A stretch of 5,672 bases of DNA, from positions 1 to 5,672 of the forward strand of contig CACYCD010000181.1 in NCBI GenBank assembly GCA_902772755.1, read 5' to 3'. How positions within the stretch are numbered: the stretch's first letter is position 1; every line of letters starts with the position of its first letter. Source of the stretch: an uncultured Ruminococcus sp. GTDB taxonomy: Bacteria; Bacillota; Clostridia; Oscillospirales; Acutalibacteraceae. A model generated the notes under the pieces. That model was given only the letters and a program-made list of their open reading frames with translations, was not told the origin of the DNA and ran no database searches. Positions 4,735 to 5,672 of this stretch are shown here, in pieces. The position numbers and the translations under genes are program-made.

Positions 4735-5406
4735 ATGGAAATTTTGAGAACTGAAAATCTTGTTAAGACTTACGGAGAAGGTGAAAACTCCTTTAATGCC
4801 GTTGACGATATATCCATTTCAGTCAACAAGGGTGAGTTCGTAGCTATAGTGGGGGCCAGCGGAAGCGGAAAATCCACGCTTATGCACCTGCTGGGCGGAG
4901 TTGACCGTCCCACCTCGGGCAAGATAATCATTGACGGACAGGAAATAAACAGTATGAACAACGACAAGCTCGCTATCTTCCGCCGTCGTCAAATCGGCAT
5001 TGTATACCAGTTCTATAATCTTATCCCGATATTGACCGCAGAGGAAAACATCACCCTGCCTCTTGACCTTGACGGACAAAAGCCGGATCCCGAACGGCTT
5101 GAAAAGATACTCTCTTCACTTGGGCTGACCCACAGGAGAAACAACCTCCCAAATCAGCTTTCGGGCGGACAGCAACAGAGGGTATCTATAGGACGTGCAC
5201 TCATCAGCAACCCTGCTTTGATGCTTGCCGATGAACCCACAGGCAACCTTGACTCAAAGGCTACCGAGGATATTATGAGTATTCTCAAAATGACGAACAA
5301 GCAGTTCAAACAAACTATCATTATGATAACTCACAACCTTGAGATCGCCAAGGAAGCCGACAGGATAATCCGTATTCAGGACGGTAAGATACTTGAGGAG
5401 GTGTAA
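4735..5406 (+). CDS. ABC transporter ATP-binding protein (MacB/LolD/FtsE type)
   Basis: A complete 223-residue nucleotide-binding subunit, the normal size. It hydrolyses ATP at the inner face of the membrane to drive an FtsX-type permease; relatives export peptides or antimicrobials, or act as bacitracin-type resistance and sensing pumps. Visible motifs are Walker [10 protein letters not shown] (40-48), Q-loop Gln92, signature LSGGQQQR (142-149), Walker B ALMLADEP (161-168) with Glu167, the D-loop GNLDS (170-174) and H-loop His200. GGAGG (4724-4728) lies 6 nt before the ATG. The permease gene starts 3 nt after the TAA, and its ribosome binding site lies in the last codons here, so the two are translationally linked. 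No substrate clue is visible. Confidence 0.95.
   Translation: MEILRTENLVKTYGEGENSFNAVDDISISVNKGEFVAIVGASGSGKSTLMHLLGGVDRPTSGKIIIDGQEINSMNNDKLAIFRRRQIGIVYQFYNLIPILTAEENITLPLDLDGQKPDPERLEKILSSLGLTHRRNNLPNQLSGGQQQRVSIGRALISNPALMLADEPTGNLDSKATEDIMSILKMTNKQFKQTIIMITHNLEIAKEADRIIRIQDGKILEEV
5395..5403 (+). promoter_or_regulatory. Ribosome binding site supporting the permease TTG start
   Basis: GAGGAGGTG overlaps the end of the ATPase gene. AGGAGG (5396-5401) is 8 nt before TTG 5410, a suitable distance, whereas the next in-frame ATG (5449) has no such site. Confidence 0.65.
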
Positions 5407-5409
5407 GGC

Positions 5410-5672
5410 TTGAAGCTTTTGCGTAAACTCACTCATAAAAACCTCATAATGAACCGCACAAGAACTCTTGTGACAATAGTCGGTATACTGCTTTCAACAG
5501 CTTTGATAACCGTTGTCGCCTGCATAGCCACAAGCTTTCAGCAGAGCTTGATAAATATGGAGATAACAAGATCCGGCAACTACGACCTAAAGCTGTACGG
5601 AGATTACACCAAAGAGGAAGTCGATAAGCTGAATGCCAACAGAAACATCGCCAACACCTACTACAGGCAAAA
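5410..5672 (+). CDS. FtsX/MacB-type ABC transporter permease, N-terminal part only
   Basis: The frame is open from TTG 5410 to the window edge (87 full codons), so most of the protein is missing. The N-terminus is basic (KLLRKLTHKNLIMNRTRT), followed by one hydrophobic helix at about residues 19-41 (TLVTIVGILLSTALITVVAC...), then SFQQSLINMEITRSGNYDLKLYG, the beginning of the extracytoplasmic region. This order (short cytoplasmic tail, TM1, large outer domain) is that of FtsX/MacB-family permeases. The TTG start is supported by the strong AGGAGG 8 nt before it and by family-like residues (LTHKNLIMNRTRT) upstream of the ATG at 5449. It partners the ATPase immediately upstream; substrate is unknown. 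Confidence 0.85.
   Translation, partial: MKLLRKLTHKNLIMNRTRTLVTIVGILLSTALITVVACIATSFQQSLINMEITRSGNYDLKLYGDYTKEEVDKLNANRNIANTYYRQ

Overview
The window looks like chromosomal DNA of a low-to-moderate GC Gram-positive bacterium, most likely a Ruminococcus-like member of the Oscillospiraceae/Clostridia. This is inferred from strong GGAGG-type ribosome binding sites, sigma70/sigmaA-type promoters, a lipobox signal peptide, and the mix of protein families. The species cannot be fixed from the sequence alone.

Layout. Positions 1-4624 are read on the minus strand and 4735-5672 on the plus strand, so a 110-bp divergent promoter region lies between them (4625-4734). In minus-strand transcription order there are four genes. 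First is a TtcA-family PP-loop tRNA-thiolation-type protein (4624-3764). Second is a secreted HD-domain lipoprotein gene (3700-2338) broken by two lesions. Third is an AlgI/DltB-like MBOAT membrane O-acyltransferase (2231-816). Fourth is its likely partner, an AlgX/AlgJ-like (DHHW/SGNH) membrane-anchored protein (801 to beyond the left edge). The last two lie 14 nt apart and form a surface-polysaccharide acylation pair. On the plus strand, a MacB/LolD-type ABC ATPase (4735-5406) is followed 3 nt later by an FtsX/MacB-type permease that starts with TTG and runs off the right edge.

The main observation is the HD-lipoprotein locus. A good ribosome binding site and ATG at 3700 begin a textbook lipoprotein signal peptide, but codon 3 is TAG. 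The HD domain then continues across a frame change at about 3140-3156, so both halves of one domain sit in two frames. The simplest reading is a recently inactivated gene (one nonsense, one 1-nt indel). A less likely reading is recoding, because a Shine-Dalgarno-like AAAGGAGG abuts the UGA at the frame junction.

Other points are three copies of AGTCACTT in the divergent promoter (two at an 11-bp period), an adjacent near-palindrome over the predicted -10, several perfect 11-12 bp inverted repeats, and an Asn in place of the usual His in the MBOAT RRWHIS motif. I saw no rRNA, tRNA, CRISPR array, insertion sequence or recognised riboswitch. No previously undescribed multi-gene system is evident.
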